Below, piece after piece: positions 33,381-41,051 of a stretch of DNA of 64,000 nt. The position numbers were made by a program, and so were the translations under genes. Numbering within the stretch: position 1 is the first letter of the stretch; each line of letters starts with the position of its first letter. The notes under the pieces were generated by a model. It searched no databases, had not been told where the DNA came from, and worked only from the letters and a program-made list of their open reading frames with translations. Source of the stretch: CBFHMJ01 sp965656875 (lineage in GTDB: Bacteria > Pseudomonadota > Gammaproteobacteria > Enterobacterales > Alteromonadaceae); assembly GCA_965656875.1 (NCBI GenBank), contig CBFHMJ010000048.1:62001-126000 (forward strand), in the 5' to 3' direction.

Positions 33381-35690
33381 CTACTCTGATTCTTCAGGAG
33401 CAATTGCGGGAGAGTTTTTACGGACTATCTTTCGTTTTTGAAATTTAAATTTGAGTGTAGATAATAAACTTTGTTTGAAAGGATATTTACGGTTTGAGCC
33501 ACCAACTCTGAGCGTTTGAAACTTGAAACGTGATGGTCCGTTTACACTATTCTTTTCGATATCAAACCAGCGTGAATAGATTTTATCTGATGGTCCGCTT
33601 AGGTGGTAATACTTCAATTCATCATTTCTTAAAGACGTAACAATTAAACAACTGGTATTCATCGAAGTGACAGTATTTGCTTTGTGCTCTCCTTGATGAG
33701 ATACCGATATTTTTTGCAATAGCGTATCGAAATAGCCCGTAAGCGTCCTGACATTATTTTGAATGCGTAGAGGAATATGAAAAAGCGTTGCACCAAACAG
33801 CGTAACAGGTTTTAGCACCGGCTTATAAAAATGTGTTTTATCTTTACAGCTATAAACTGCTTTTGAAGCTTGCTCGAATACATCAACCTGAGAAGTACGG
33901 CGGTAAATAAATGAGCCTGGATCGAGCAAAAAGGCATTTAAACTGGCCATGAAAAACGGATCATTTCTCAACAAATACCAACTTGCAGGCGAAAACTGTT
34001 GTTGGTTAAATCCGAGCCGCTCAAAACAGAACGCCAGTAACGACTCATAAAAATAGCCGAATAACCATCCTCCACGATTTCCTTCATCAAACTGACAATC
34101 CCAGGACTTCAGTTCGTCATAAGGCGATTCATCTGGAAGAACAGGCGATAGAATCTCTAAAAACTTTTCAGCTACAGATGAATAAGTATTTTGACAAATA
34201 AGTGCTAGCTGAGCAGGAGAGAGCCGTTGATGACTATTTAGTAAAGAGTGTGCGAGCTGACTTGATGCTGTCGTTGTCGATCCTTTCATTAATAATGTTC
34301 GCATCGGTATGTCGAGAGGAAGTGTCAGACTGTTGTCGGCTGGGTTCTTCAGTACTGACTTATCAGTTATCGCATTGAAAAAACTGGCATGATGTGTCGT
34401 ATCCGTAGCGTCAACAGGCGTCATTAACGTCGATGGAACAGGTTCTGTTTCGAGAGAACGTTTTAATTTAAAGCCTGTTTTTAGGGCGAGAATACTACTG
34501 GACTCGGCAAGTGAAAACTGCCAACCAAATTCGAGTTGATTTAGTAAGGTATAGGCCGTTACCACATCTTTGGATTGCCATAATTTCATCAATACTGTCA
34601 GTGACTGCATGCCACTTACGTCAGTGAGATCCTGGACCAGTGATACTCGATGTGACTTCCACGGATCACCCAGTGCAGTCCCCAACTCATTTTCATAAAC
34701 TTTAAGAACGTAATCGCCACCATTACGACGTCTTATGACTTCCTGGCGACAGGTAAAAGTCTGCCAGCTATCATCGGGTTCGCGTTTGAATTGTCCCATG
34801 CTGCATTGCTCAAACAGATGCCGCAACTGATAGCGGGTATCTGGCGTAAAGCCCCAACTCAACGACGCTGACCGCCCGGAGAAAATAACTGGTATGCCAG
34901 GCAGTGTGACACCCATTGCGTAGAAGCTGTCAGACTCAAGGTTGACCAGATAATGGCAATCTGGAATCTGATTGCTAAAGAAGGGAGATGAAAATGCCAG
35001 TAATGGCGTGAAAGTACGACTTTTATTTTTACTAACGACTTGAGTGCTATTTGGGAAGAGTAATGGAAAACCGAGAGTTGCCAGGTGTTCTATAACGTCA
35101 TTAAATGCATCGACATTATTTAACTCATGATTAGGCAGGAGAGCAGCAATATCATCATCGTCCTTAATGGCTCGAAATTTACGAAGGAAGTTAATTTTGT
35201 TGTCATTACCTATTTCACTTCGAGCAAGCGTAAGCCAAAAATTGATTTGATTTCTTTTGAGGGAAGCATCTGCTGCATAATAAATTGCATTGAGGAGCAG
35301 GAGCGTATCCGTTAACTTCCAGGGTTCAATTTTTATTCCTTTAAATAGATGTGAAAGCCTGAACGATTCAGAAAATGCCTGATTAATTCCGGCGGTATAA
35401 GCTTCCAGACAAACAAGATCTTCGACAGATAAGTTATCAAGTTGTCGTTCAACATGCCTAAGCTGACCTGGCATTCTGCGAAAGAAAATATCGGTTCGAA
35501 AATTTTCTTCACTATCTTCGATAAGCTCACAGAGTCGCCCTTGAGCGATCGCTCGCCACATGACTAATTGTTTTTGTCGATCATATCCATGAGCAAAGCC
35601 AAAACCACGAAAAATAGTAGAAAGCTTACTACCAGAGATATGTGGAATACCTTGTTTATCTCGAAATAAAAACAATGAATTATCAGCCAT
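33381..35690 (-). CDS. Penicillin acylase-family (S45) protein with altered nucleophile site
   Basis: Resembles the Ntn-hydrolase penicillin/acyl-homoserine-lactone acylases. The N-terminus RDKQGIPHISG, the GFAHGYDRQKQL segment and AYTAGINQAF match the alpha-chain pattern, and VTLPGIPVIFSGRSASLSWGF matches the beta chain. The place where active members have the autocatalytic (G)SNxW is PNSTQ (residues 213-217), so the invariant Ser and Asn are not in register; activity is doubtful or uses Ser215. No signal peptide is seen, although most family members are periplasmic. The ATG at 35690 is preferred over a GTG nine bases upstream because of GAGTGGG. It has 769 residues and no operon partner. 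Confidence 0.75.
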   Translation of the reverse strand: MADNSLFLFRDKQGIPHISGSKLSTIFRGFGFAHGYDRQKQLVMWRAIAQGRLCELIEDSEENFRTDIFFRRMPGQLRHVERQLDNLSVEDLVCLEAYTAGINQAFSESFRLSHLFKGIKIEPWKLTDTLLLLNAIYYAADASLKRNQINFWLTLARSEIGNDNKINFLRKFRAIKDDDDIAALLPNHELNNVDAFNDVIEHLATLGFPLLFPNSTQVVSKNKSRTFTPLLAFSSPFFSNQIPDCHYLVNLESDSFYAMGVTLPGIPVIFSGRSASLSWGFTPDTRYQLRHLFEQCSMGQFKREPDDSWQTFTCRQEVIRRRNGGDYVLKVYENELGTALGDPWKSHRVSLVQDLTDVSGMQSLTVLMKLWQSKDVVTAYTLLNQLEFGWQFSLAESSSILALKTGFKLKRSLETEPVPSTLMTPVDATDTTHHASFFNAITDKSVLKNPADNSLTLPLDIPMRTLLMKGSTTTASSQLAHSLLNSHQRLSPAQLALICQNTYSSVAEKFLEILSPVLPDESPYDELKSWDCQFDEGNRGGWLFGYFYESLLAFCFERLGFNQQQFSPASWYLLRNDPFFMASLNAFLLDPGSFIYRRTSQVDVFEQASKAVYSCKDKTHFYKPVLKPVTLFGATLFHIPLRIQNNVRTLTGYFDTLLQKISVSHQGEHKANTVTSMNTSCLIVTSLRNDELKYYHLSGPSDKIYSRWFDIEKNSVNGPSRFKFQTLRVGGSNRKYPFKQSLLSTLKFKFQKRKIVRKNSPAIAPEESE

Positions 35691-35842
35691 ATAACCCACT
35701 CAACGATCTTACTGACAACACCTTACAGCGAAATGAATTTTAGCGCTATAGCGTTAGTTGGGCAAAGAAGGCGAAACTTTACTTTGAACCTGGTGAAGAC
35801 GTTATAAAATGATAATTCGTTCTTCGGCTTGTGGAGAAATAC

Positions 35843-36358
35843 ATGAATATCCAGGCGTTAATCGACTCACTCAATAATACAGGTTTAAAAACTCCTTTGG
35901 AGACGTGGGACCCGCCTTATTGTGGACCACTGGATCTGATTATTAAAGCGAATGGTGAGTGGTTGTATCAAGGAACTCCGATAACACGACAAAAGATTAT
36001 TAATTTGTTTGCATCTGTACTGTGTGTTGAAGAGAACGAGTACTTCTTAAAAACGCCGGTAGAAAAAGTCAGAATCGAGGTGGAACGTTATCCCTTTTTA
36101 CATACTCAGTGGTGCGATAAATCAATAGATGGTGCTTCAATCATTGTTTTAACGACAAATGTAGGTGATGAAATTGCTTTACTGAACGGAGATACATTTG
36201 AGATCGAGGGGGATTACATCGCGACACAGATTCGTCGTGGATTAAAAGCTGGTCTCCATAGAAATGTTTACTATCAACTCTGTGATCGTGCAAAAGAAGA
36301 TGAAAAAGGAATGTATGTTGAAAGCAATAATCGTCGACATTATCTCTATCGATTTTGA
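35843..36358 (+). CDS. DUF1285 family protein
   Basis: Function unknown. The 171-residue protein has the family pattern: WDPPYCGPLDLIIKANGEW followed by YQGTPITRQKIINLFASVL and a YFLKTPVEKVRIEVERYPF segment. The ATG at 35843 has GGAG 7 bp upstream, better than the GTG at 35831. It is divergent from the acylase-like gene, with about 150 bp between them. Confidence 0.85.
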   Translation: MNIQALIDSLNNTGLKTPLETWDPPYCGPLDLIIKANGEWLYQGTPITRQKIINLFASVLCVEENEYFLKTPVEKVRIEVERYPFLHTQWCDKSIDGASIIVLTTNVGDEIALLNGDTFEIEGDYIATQIRRGLKAGLHRNVYYQLCDRAKEDEKGMYVESNNRRHYLYRF

Positions 36359-36612
36359 TAAAAATCATTATGTAAGCACTAACTAACTTAGGAAATGATT
36401 CATCTGTCTTTATCCAAAAAGGAACCAGACAATATCTGGATAAGGCAAGTAAAGAAAAGAAAACTTCACGGTGCCGGGAAAATATACACACTTAGTGTAA
36501 TTTAGAGCGTTATCAGGCACTTAAAGGTGGATAATGGGTTGCGTGAATGTACCCTCAGGAGTATCTTTTTTGGCACGCTAATTCCGTATTCGCAGTTTAG
36601 TGGTGGTTTTTT

Positions 36613-36993
36613 ATGAGTCTGGCAACTAAGTTAATTAAACTTCGTAAAGAAAAGAACTTTACTCAACAGCAGCTAGCTGATGCTGTGGGTATTCATGTAA
36701 ATAGTTTAAAGAAATATGAATCTGAGCAGGCGTTACCATCTCTTGAGGTGTTGAAGAAGTTGTCTGTATTCTGGCATGTATCAACAGACTTTCTGTTGTT
36801 TGATGAGTATGAACGTGGACCAGATAAAGATTTAAGTATGCAACTGGAGGCAATAAACCAATTTGACGATGAGGACCGTATGTTGGCGCTTGGTGTTCTC
36901 GAAGGATTGATTCTCAAGCATCAGGCCAAACAATCGTTAAATCGATTAGGCCTGGCAAAAACAACACGAGGGCTTGAGCCTCAGGAAGCTTAA
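36613..36993 (+). CDS. XRE-family HTH transcriptional regulator
   Basis: It has 126 residues. Residues 1-65 form a Cro/CI-type helix-turn-helix (KLRKEKNFTQQQLADAVG then HVNSLKKYESEQALPSLEVL). The C-terminal half is acidic then basic with no recognised sensor domain, so the ligand or target is unknown. It stands alone between DUF1285 and a convergent DUF2489 gene, with a shared hairpin terminator. Confidence 0.85.
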   Translation: MSLATKLIKLRKEKNFTQQQLADAVGIHVNSLKKYESEQALPSLEVLKKLSVFWHVSTDFLLFDEYERGPDKDLSMQLEAINQFDDEDRMLALGVLEGLILKHQAKQSLNRLGLAKTTRGLEPQEA

Positions 36994-37003
36994 AGAAAGA
37001 TAG

Positions 37004-37029
37004 AGCAAGTCAGCGTTAGCTGACTTGCT
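37004..37029. terminator. Bidirectional hairpin between convergent genes
   Basis: AGCAAGTCAG and CTGACTTGCT form a perfect 10-bp stem with a CGTTAG loop. The minus-strand gene ends inside the hairpin (stop at 37016-37018). The plus-strand exit is TTTACTATTT. Confidence 0.75.
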
Positions 37030-37525
37030 TTACTATTTGAAATGGATCGCTTGCTGGGTAAGTTTCTAACAACGATTCGATATCCGCTGAAATTTGTTCT
37101 TTTAAATCTGCCTCTAATTTCCAACGTTCAAAGTCTTGCTTCATTCTTTCTGTTTTAGGAAGCTCCAGACGCGCTTTATGTGTTGGTAGGTGCTTGATAC
37201 CTTGATACAACTCATAAATACCCGGATAGGCTTTCTGGCGTCCTTCTACCTGATTACCTGTGTCATCCAGCAAATGATCAATTAAATGAAAGATTCGAAT
37301 GCTACCTTCAGATAAATCACACTGCTCTTGTTTCATCGCCAGTGCAATCGTACCAATTTGATCGGCTAACTCATCATTACGCTGTTTAATCACAGTAGCG
37401 GCTTCTTCCTGTTTCCGCTTTAACTGTCTGAACAATATCAGGGCGTAAATACCAAGCCCCAGCGTGATCATTGTCCCGACAATCCAGATTATGGTTAGTG
37501 TCAGGTCAGTTTGTGCGTCAGTCAT
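37016..37525 (-). CDS. DUF2489 family protein
   Basis: Function unknown. It has 169 residues: one N-terminal membrane helix (about 9-30), a short coiled coil and the conserved YPGIYELYQGIKHLPTHKAR plus TERMKQDFERWKLEADL. In vibrios and relatives this gene commonly follows yihI, as it does here (23-bp gap). Confidence 0.8.
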   Translation of the reverse strand: MTDAQTDLTLTIIWIVGTMITLGLGIYALILFRQLKRKQEEAATVIKQRNDELADQIGTIALAMKQEQCDLSEGSIRIFHLIDHLLDDTGNQVEGRQKAYPGIYELYQGIKHLPTHKARLELPKTERMKQDFERWKLEADLKEQISADIESLLETYPASDPFQIVKQVS

Positions 37526-37548
37526 AGTATGGCGTCTCGCTGTCGTAA

Positions 37549-38115
37549 TTAAAAATCATCTTTAAAATCAAAATCTTCTTTCGCTAACTGCTTGAGATTT
37601 TGAATATCAGATTGAATTACATTTTCTTCAGCTTTTTCTTTGCTGTCGTCTTCATCTAATCCAAGAATGGTGAGTAATTCTGCATGGCGGGCCATTTGCT
37701 TATTGAAATACTTCTGATCTTTACCCGTTAATTCTTCTCCATTGTCGAGTAAATCAAGCAATGCATTCAGTCGGTCATCAGCTTCAATGGCTTCAAGCTC
37801 TTTAGCTGGTGACAAGCGAACGGGCTCTGCTTTCTTAATTGCTGCTTTAGGTTGGAATGTTGGGATTTCGACATCTGCCGGATCAAGTGGAATAGGTCGT
37901 GTACTTCCGACTCGACTATCATAAGGGTGATTTGATCCACCGGTTTGAGTCGTTTTCTCAGCCTTAGTGTCAATATTGTGTCTTGATCCTGCTTTATTAC
38001 CTTTACCTTTCTTTTTAGGCAAAGTGATGTTGTTGGACCCTTTCAGATAAGCTGGCTGGACTTCTTTGGTAGCGGCTAACTGGCCGCCTTTGCGATTCTT
38101 TTTCTTTCTCGTCAT
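37549..38115 (-). CDS. yihI: Der GTPase-activating protein YihI
   Basis: Modulates the ribosome-assembly GTPase Der. It has 188 residues with a lysine-rich N-terminus (MTRKKKNRKGGQLA) and disordered middle, then the conserved acidic domain DRLNALLDLLDNGEELTG and YFNKQMARHAELLTILGL. Length and charge pattern fit. Its neighbour engB also belongs to ribosome assembly. Confidence 0.87.
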   Translation of the reverse strand: MTRKKKNRKGGQLAATKEVQPAYLKGSNNITLPKKKGKGNKAGSRHNIDTKAEKTTQTGGSNHPYDSRVGSTRPIPLDPADVEIPTFQPKAAIKKAEPVRLSPAKELEAIEADDRLNALLDLLDNGEELTGKDQKYFNKQMARHAELLTILGLDEDDSKEKAEENVIQSDIQNLKQLAKEDFDFKDDF

Positions 38116-38201
38116 GGAATGCTATGTGATTTTCGTCGGTTATTTATTTACAACCTGACATTTTAGCTTATTAACGATTGGATCGCCTGATTTAAATGAC
38201 A

Positions 38202-38843
38202 TCAATTACGTTTTGTCAGGACAATGGTGTCAACGCCATAAAACTGCACAGAGTAATTTAGTTTATTGGCAAGCCACTTAAAGGTTTGTTGTGAGAAGAA
38301 GTTGATGTGGGTTGGATCATTTTTGTAATGCCAGTTTTTGAAGTTATCGACGGTGTCCGTCAGCTTCGTCATGATACCAAGCTGTCCACCGGGTTTAAGA
38401 CATTGATCGAGCCGCGTAATTTCTTCACCAGGTAAGGCAAAATGTTCAATCGCTTCGGTAGAGGTGACAAAGTCGTACTGTTTAGTCAAAACATGTTTTA
38501 TCGGTGCGTAATAGGGGTCGTATATCGCCATTGAGTAGCCAGCTTCTAAAAACATATGCGCCAGAGCTGGCCCTGGGCCACAACCAAAATCAAGACCGCT
38601 CGAACCGGGTGAGAGGCTATCAGTAAGCGGCTGAAACAGTCTGTTCAAAAACTGGCGGTAATTGGCATCGAAAATATTGTTTTCATGGTAATCATAAATC
38701 GCTTTTTCATCTTCAGATGATAAGAGACAGTTTCTGTCTACAAAAATTAAGTCACACTGACTACAGCGAAAATATTCTCGTTTTTTGTCTTGTGTGAATA
38801 AATTAATCTGATGGGAATAACAGAGAGGACAAGAAGAAGGCAT
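38202..38843 (-). CDS. Class I SAM-dependent methyltransferase with N-terminal zinc ribbon
   Basis: It has 213 residues. An N-terminal CPLCYSH...CSQCD pair of CxxC motifs suggests a zinc ribbon. A Methyltransf_23-like domain follows with LDFGCGPGPALAHMF (SAM motif I) and YDFVTSTEAIEHF (post-II motif). NWHYKNDPTHINFFSQQTF is typical of this group. The substrate is unknown. The 5' end overlaps another minus-strand ORF by 41 bp. Confidence 0.82.
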   Translation of the reverse strand: MPSSCPLCYSHQINLFTQDKKREYFRCSQCDLIFVDRNCLLSSEDEKAIYDYHENNIFDANYRQFLNRLFQPLTDSLSPGSSGLDFGCGPGPALAHMFLEAGYSMAIYDPYYAPIKHVLTKQYDFVTSTEAIEHFALPGEEITRLDQCLKPGGQLGIMTKLTDTVDNFKNWHYKNDPTHINFFSQQTFKWLANKLNYSVQFYGVDTIVLTKRN

Positions 38844-39414
38844 GGAGGCACTTTTTATAGTGAAAAAAAAAGCGATAGTAAACTATCGCTGTGTTTTTGG
38901 TATCTGGATAACGTCGAACTATTGTTGACGTACTATCGTGTACTCGTTGTTGCAGGACATCCGTTTTATTTTTCTGCAGCTGTCCGTACATTAGCTTTAT
39001 CGTTGGCGATCTTCCTGATGCTTTTTTTCTAATCCTTTCAGCTTGAGCTTCCGATCTTAAAAATACATGCAAAAGAATCCGTATTGCCAGTAGATCATCC
39101 ATATCACCCCACATGGTGCTTCCTGGCTTGTCGCGTCCTGTCCAATAATATCCGTTTAAAAGTTTCCTTGCTGTTGTTATGGATTTATGCGACTCCAGTA
39201 GTTTACTCATATCAAAGGTCGTTACAAGCCGATACCCGGATAAATCTGGGGATTTTACGACAAATATCTTATAAAAAACGTCATTGATATAACTTAATGG
39301 AATGTTTTTATGATGTTTTATTAACTTTCTTATGTTAATTGAATAACTTATAGAAAAGTAACTGGTGTGCAAGCGGATAAACAAAAAAGCCAGCATGATA
39401 GCTGGCTTTTTCAC
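38803..39414 (-). CDS. Hypothetical ORF, doubtful extent, possible frameshift
   Basis: Not recognised. The 203-codon frame begins inside the cytochrome c4 terminator (39384-39411) and runs through a second terminator (38862-38890), so neither end is credible. The middle (from the ATG at 39210) looks protein-like: LLESHKSITTARKLLNGYYW, then DMDDLLAIRILLHVFL. At 39022-39028 a run of seven A occurs in the register A-AAA-AAA; a -1 slip there gives a basic tail ending at a TAA at 38966-38968, before the terminator. It may be a small gene with programmed or mutational frameshift, or decayed sequence. Confidence 0.3.
   Translation of the reverse strand: MKKPAIMLAFLFIRLHTSYFSISYSINIRKLIKHHKNIPLSYINDVFYKIFVVKSPDLSGYRLVTTFDMSKLLESHKSITTARKLLNGYYWTGRDKPGSTMWGDMDDLLAIRILLHVFLRSEAQAERIRKKASGRSPTIKLMYGQLQKNKTDVLQQRVHDSTSTIVRRYPDTKNTAIVYYRFFFHYKKCLHAFFLSSLLFPSD
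38862..38890 (-). terminator. Rho-independent terminator on the minus strand
   Basis: AGCGATAGT and ACTATCGCT form a stem of 8-9 bp; on the minus strand it is followed by a run of eight or nine T. It lies upstream of the methyltransferase gene, so it should end a separate transcript coming from about 39.3-38.9 kb. Confidence 0.8.
39384..39411 (-). terminator. Rho-independent terminator after cytochrome c4
   Basis: AAAAAGCCAGC and GCTGGCTTTTT form an 11-bp stem around ATGATA, with T runs on both exits, 23 bp after the cytochrome c4 stop. Confidence 0.9.
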
Positions 39415-39434
39415 GGTTTATTGTATTTTTAAGC

Positions 39435-40061
39435 TTAGTGAAGACCACCAAGATATTTGCTCAGTAACTCAATATCTTCATCAGTTAGCTTTTTAGCGAT
39501 GTCACGCATCATGCCATTCATGTCATTAGCACGAGCACCACTTCTGAATTTTTCAAGTTGTGCTTTGGTGTAATCTGCATGCTGGAAAGAAATTTGAGGG
39601 AAACCAGCAAGACTTTGACCAACACCGCGTGGACCGTGACATGCCTGACAAGCAGGAATTCCACGTTCAGCATCACCAGCAGAGTAAAGTTTTTTGCCTT
39701 CTTCAACGACATTCTCTGGTGTTGTGCCAGGTTTAATTGTCTGAGATGCGAAATAAGCAGCGATGTCTTTCATGTCCTGGTCGCTAAGCGCCATTACCAT
39801 GCCACCCATAACTGGGTCGTTACGGCCATTTTTGCCGCCTGACATCATGGCTGCTTTAAAGTCTACCAGCTGCTTATAGATGTATTCAGCGTGTTGACCT
39901 GCGATTTTAGGATACATAGCAACTAATGCGTTGCCGTCAGCACCATGACATGCTGCACAGGTAGCGGTTTTAGTTTTGCCAGCTTCGGCATTACCATCAA
40001 ATGCGGATGCTGCACCGATAAAACTAAAGAAAAGAGTTAATGATAGTGCGATTTTTTTCAT
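39435..40061 (-). CDS. Cytochrome c4, periplasmic diheme cytochrome
   Basis: Electron carrier of the periplasm, usually donor to terminal oxidases. It has 208 residues, a signal peptide at 1-20 (cleavage after AASA), and two similar cytochrome c domains with haem motifs CAACH (35-39) and CQACH (138-142). Axial Met candidates lie in MMSGGKNGRNDPVMGGM and GARANDMNGMM. Maturation would need the Ccm system encoded at 15.9-23.7 kb. Its place beside engB and polA is as in Pseudomonas and Vibrio. Confidence 0.93.
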   Translation of the reverse strand: MKKIALSLTLFFSFIGAASAFDGNAEAGKTKTATCAACHGADGNALVAMYPKIAGQHAEYIYKQLVDFKAAMMSGGKNGRNDPVMGGMVMALSDQDMKDIAAYFASQTIKPGTTPENVVEEGKKLYSAGDAERGIPACQACHGPRGVGQSLAGFPQISFQHADYTKAQLEKFRSGARANDMNGMMRDIAKKLTDEDIELLSKYLGGLH

Positions 40062-40298
40062 GATCTATCTCTGATTACAGTCCAGTATTTACCGAATCGG
40101 CTTGTATTATGAGCAGTCGGATATTCTACACGATAAAAAATATTGTTAAATATTTTGTGGTTGTTTTATTTGGATATACAAGCGACTAAGCCCCGGTATA
40201 TCAGGGAATTGATTGGAATTGACAGCGATATTGATGACGAGCCTCGTTTCTGGTTATGAAAAGCCAATGACTGAGTATTAAACGAGAGCTGAATTGGC

Positions 40299-40304
40299 TA
40301 GAAT
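40299..40304 (+). promoter_or_regulatory. Putative -10 element of engB
   Basis: TAGAAT followed by AGCGCCCG, the same motif as in front of ccmI. The -35 (TATTAA, 17 bp upstream) is weak. Confidence 0.45.
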
Positions 40305-40334
40305 AGCGCCCGATTTAAAATTTTGAGGTTTACC

Positions 40335-40988
40335 GTGACAACAAACGAATTTAACTATGACCAAGTAACCTTCTTAACCAGTGCGCCGGATATTACCAAA
40401 CTGCCAGCGGATGAAGGTATTGAAGTAGCATTTGCCGGACGTTCGAATGCTGGTAAATCAAGTGCGTTGAATCGACTAACCCGCCAAAAGAGTCTGGCAA
40501 GAACCAGTAAAACACCAGGCCGTACTCAGTTAATCAATGTATTTACACTGGATGAAGAAAGACGCCTGATCGACTTACCAGGCTACGGCTATGCGCAAGT
40601 CCCACTTCAAATGAAACTAAAATGGCAAAAGTCGTTAAGTGAATATTTGATGCAGCGTGAGAGTCTTAAAGGGCTGGTTGTGTTGATGGATATTCGTCAT
40701 CCAATGAAAGATGCTGATCAGGACTTAATATACTGGGCCGTTGACAGTAAATTGCCTGTTCTCGTGCTTTTAACCAAATCAGATAAACTAAAATCAGGTA
40801 AACGAAAAGCCGAATTGATGAAAATCAGAGAAGCTTCATTAGCCTTTTGTGGCGACGTTACCGTGCAAACGTATTCGTCACTGAATGGACAAGGTGTGCC
40901 AGAGTTAAAGCAGAAGCTGAATGACTGGTTTAATGGCGTAGTACCAGATGAAGAAATGTTTGATGAAGAGGCTGCTGACGACGAGTAA
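40335..40988 (+). CDS. engB: Ribosome biogenesis GTPase EngB (YihA/YsxC)
   Basis: GTPase needed for 50S assembly. The start is GTG at 40335 with GAGG 6 bp upstream, giving 217 residues. The GTPase motifs are GRSNAGKSSALN (G1), TPGRTQLIN (G2), DLPGYGYA (G3) and TKSDK (G4). The acidic C-terminus (DEEMFDEEAADDE) is typical. It converges on polA across a 63-bp gap. Confidence 0.96.
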   Translation: MTTNEFNYDQVTFLTSAPDITKLPADEGIEVAFAGRSNAGKSSALNRLTRQKSLARTSKTPGRTQLINVFTLDEERRLIDLPGYGYAQVPLQMKLKWQKSLSEYLMQRESLKGLVVLMDIRHPMKDADQDLIYWAVDSKLPVLVLLTKSDKLKSGKRKAELMKIREASLAFCGDVTVQTYSSLNGQGVPELKQKLNDWFNGVVPDEEMFDEEAADDE

Positions 40989-41014
40989 CAGCCTCCGTTG
41001 ATAATGAACATAGT

Positions 41015-41036
41015 AAAAGCAGCGTAATGCTGCTTT
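41015..41036. terminator. Bidirectional terminator between engB and polA
   Basis: AAAAGCAGC and GCTGCTTT pair around GTAAT, giving A/T-flanked 8-bp arms that can serve both converging genes. E. coli carries the Spot 42 RNA gene at this place; no similar sequence fits in this gap. Confidence 0.75.
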
Positions 41037-41051
41037 CAGACTATAAAGGGT

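Noticed and set aside
40989..41051. Spot 42 RNA gene between engB and polA, as in E. coli
   Set aside because: The gap is 63 bp and contains only a short bidirectional hairpin; no similar sequence was seen.
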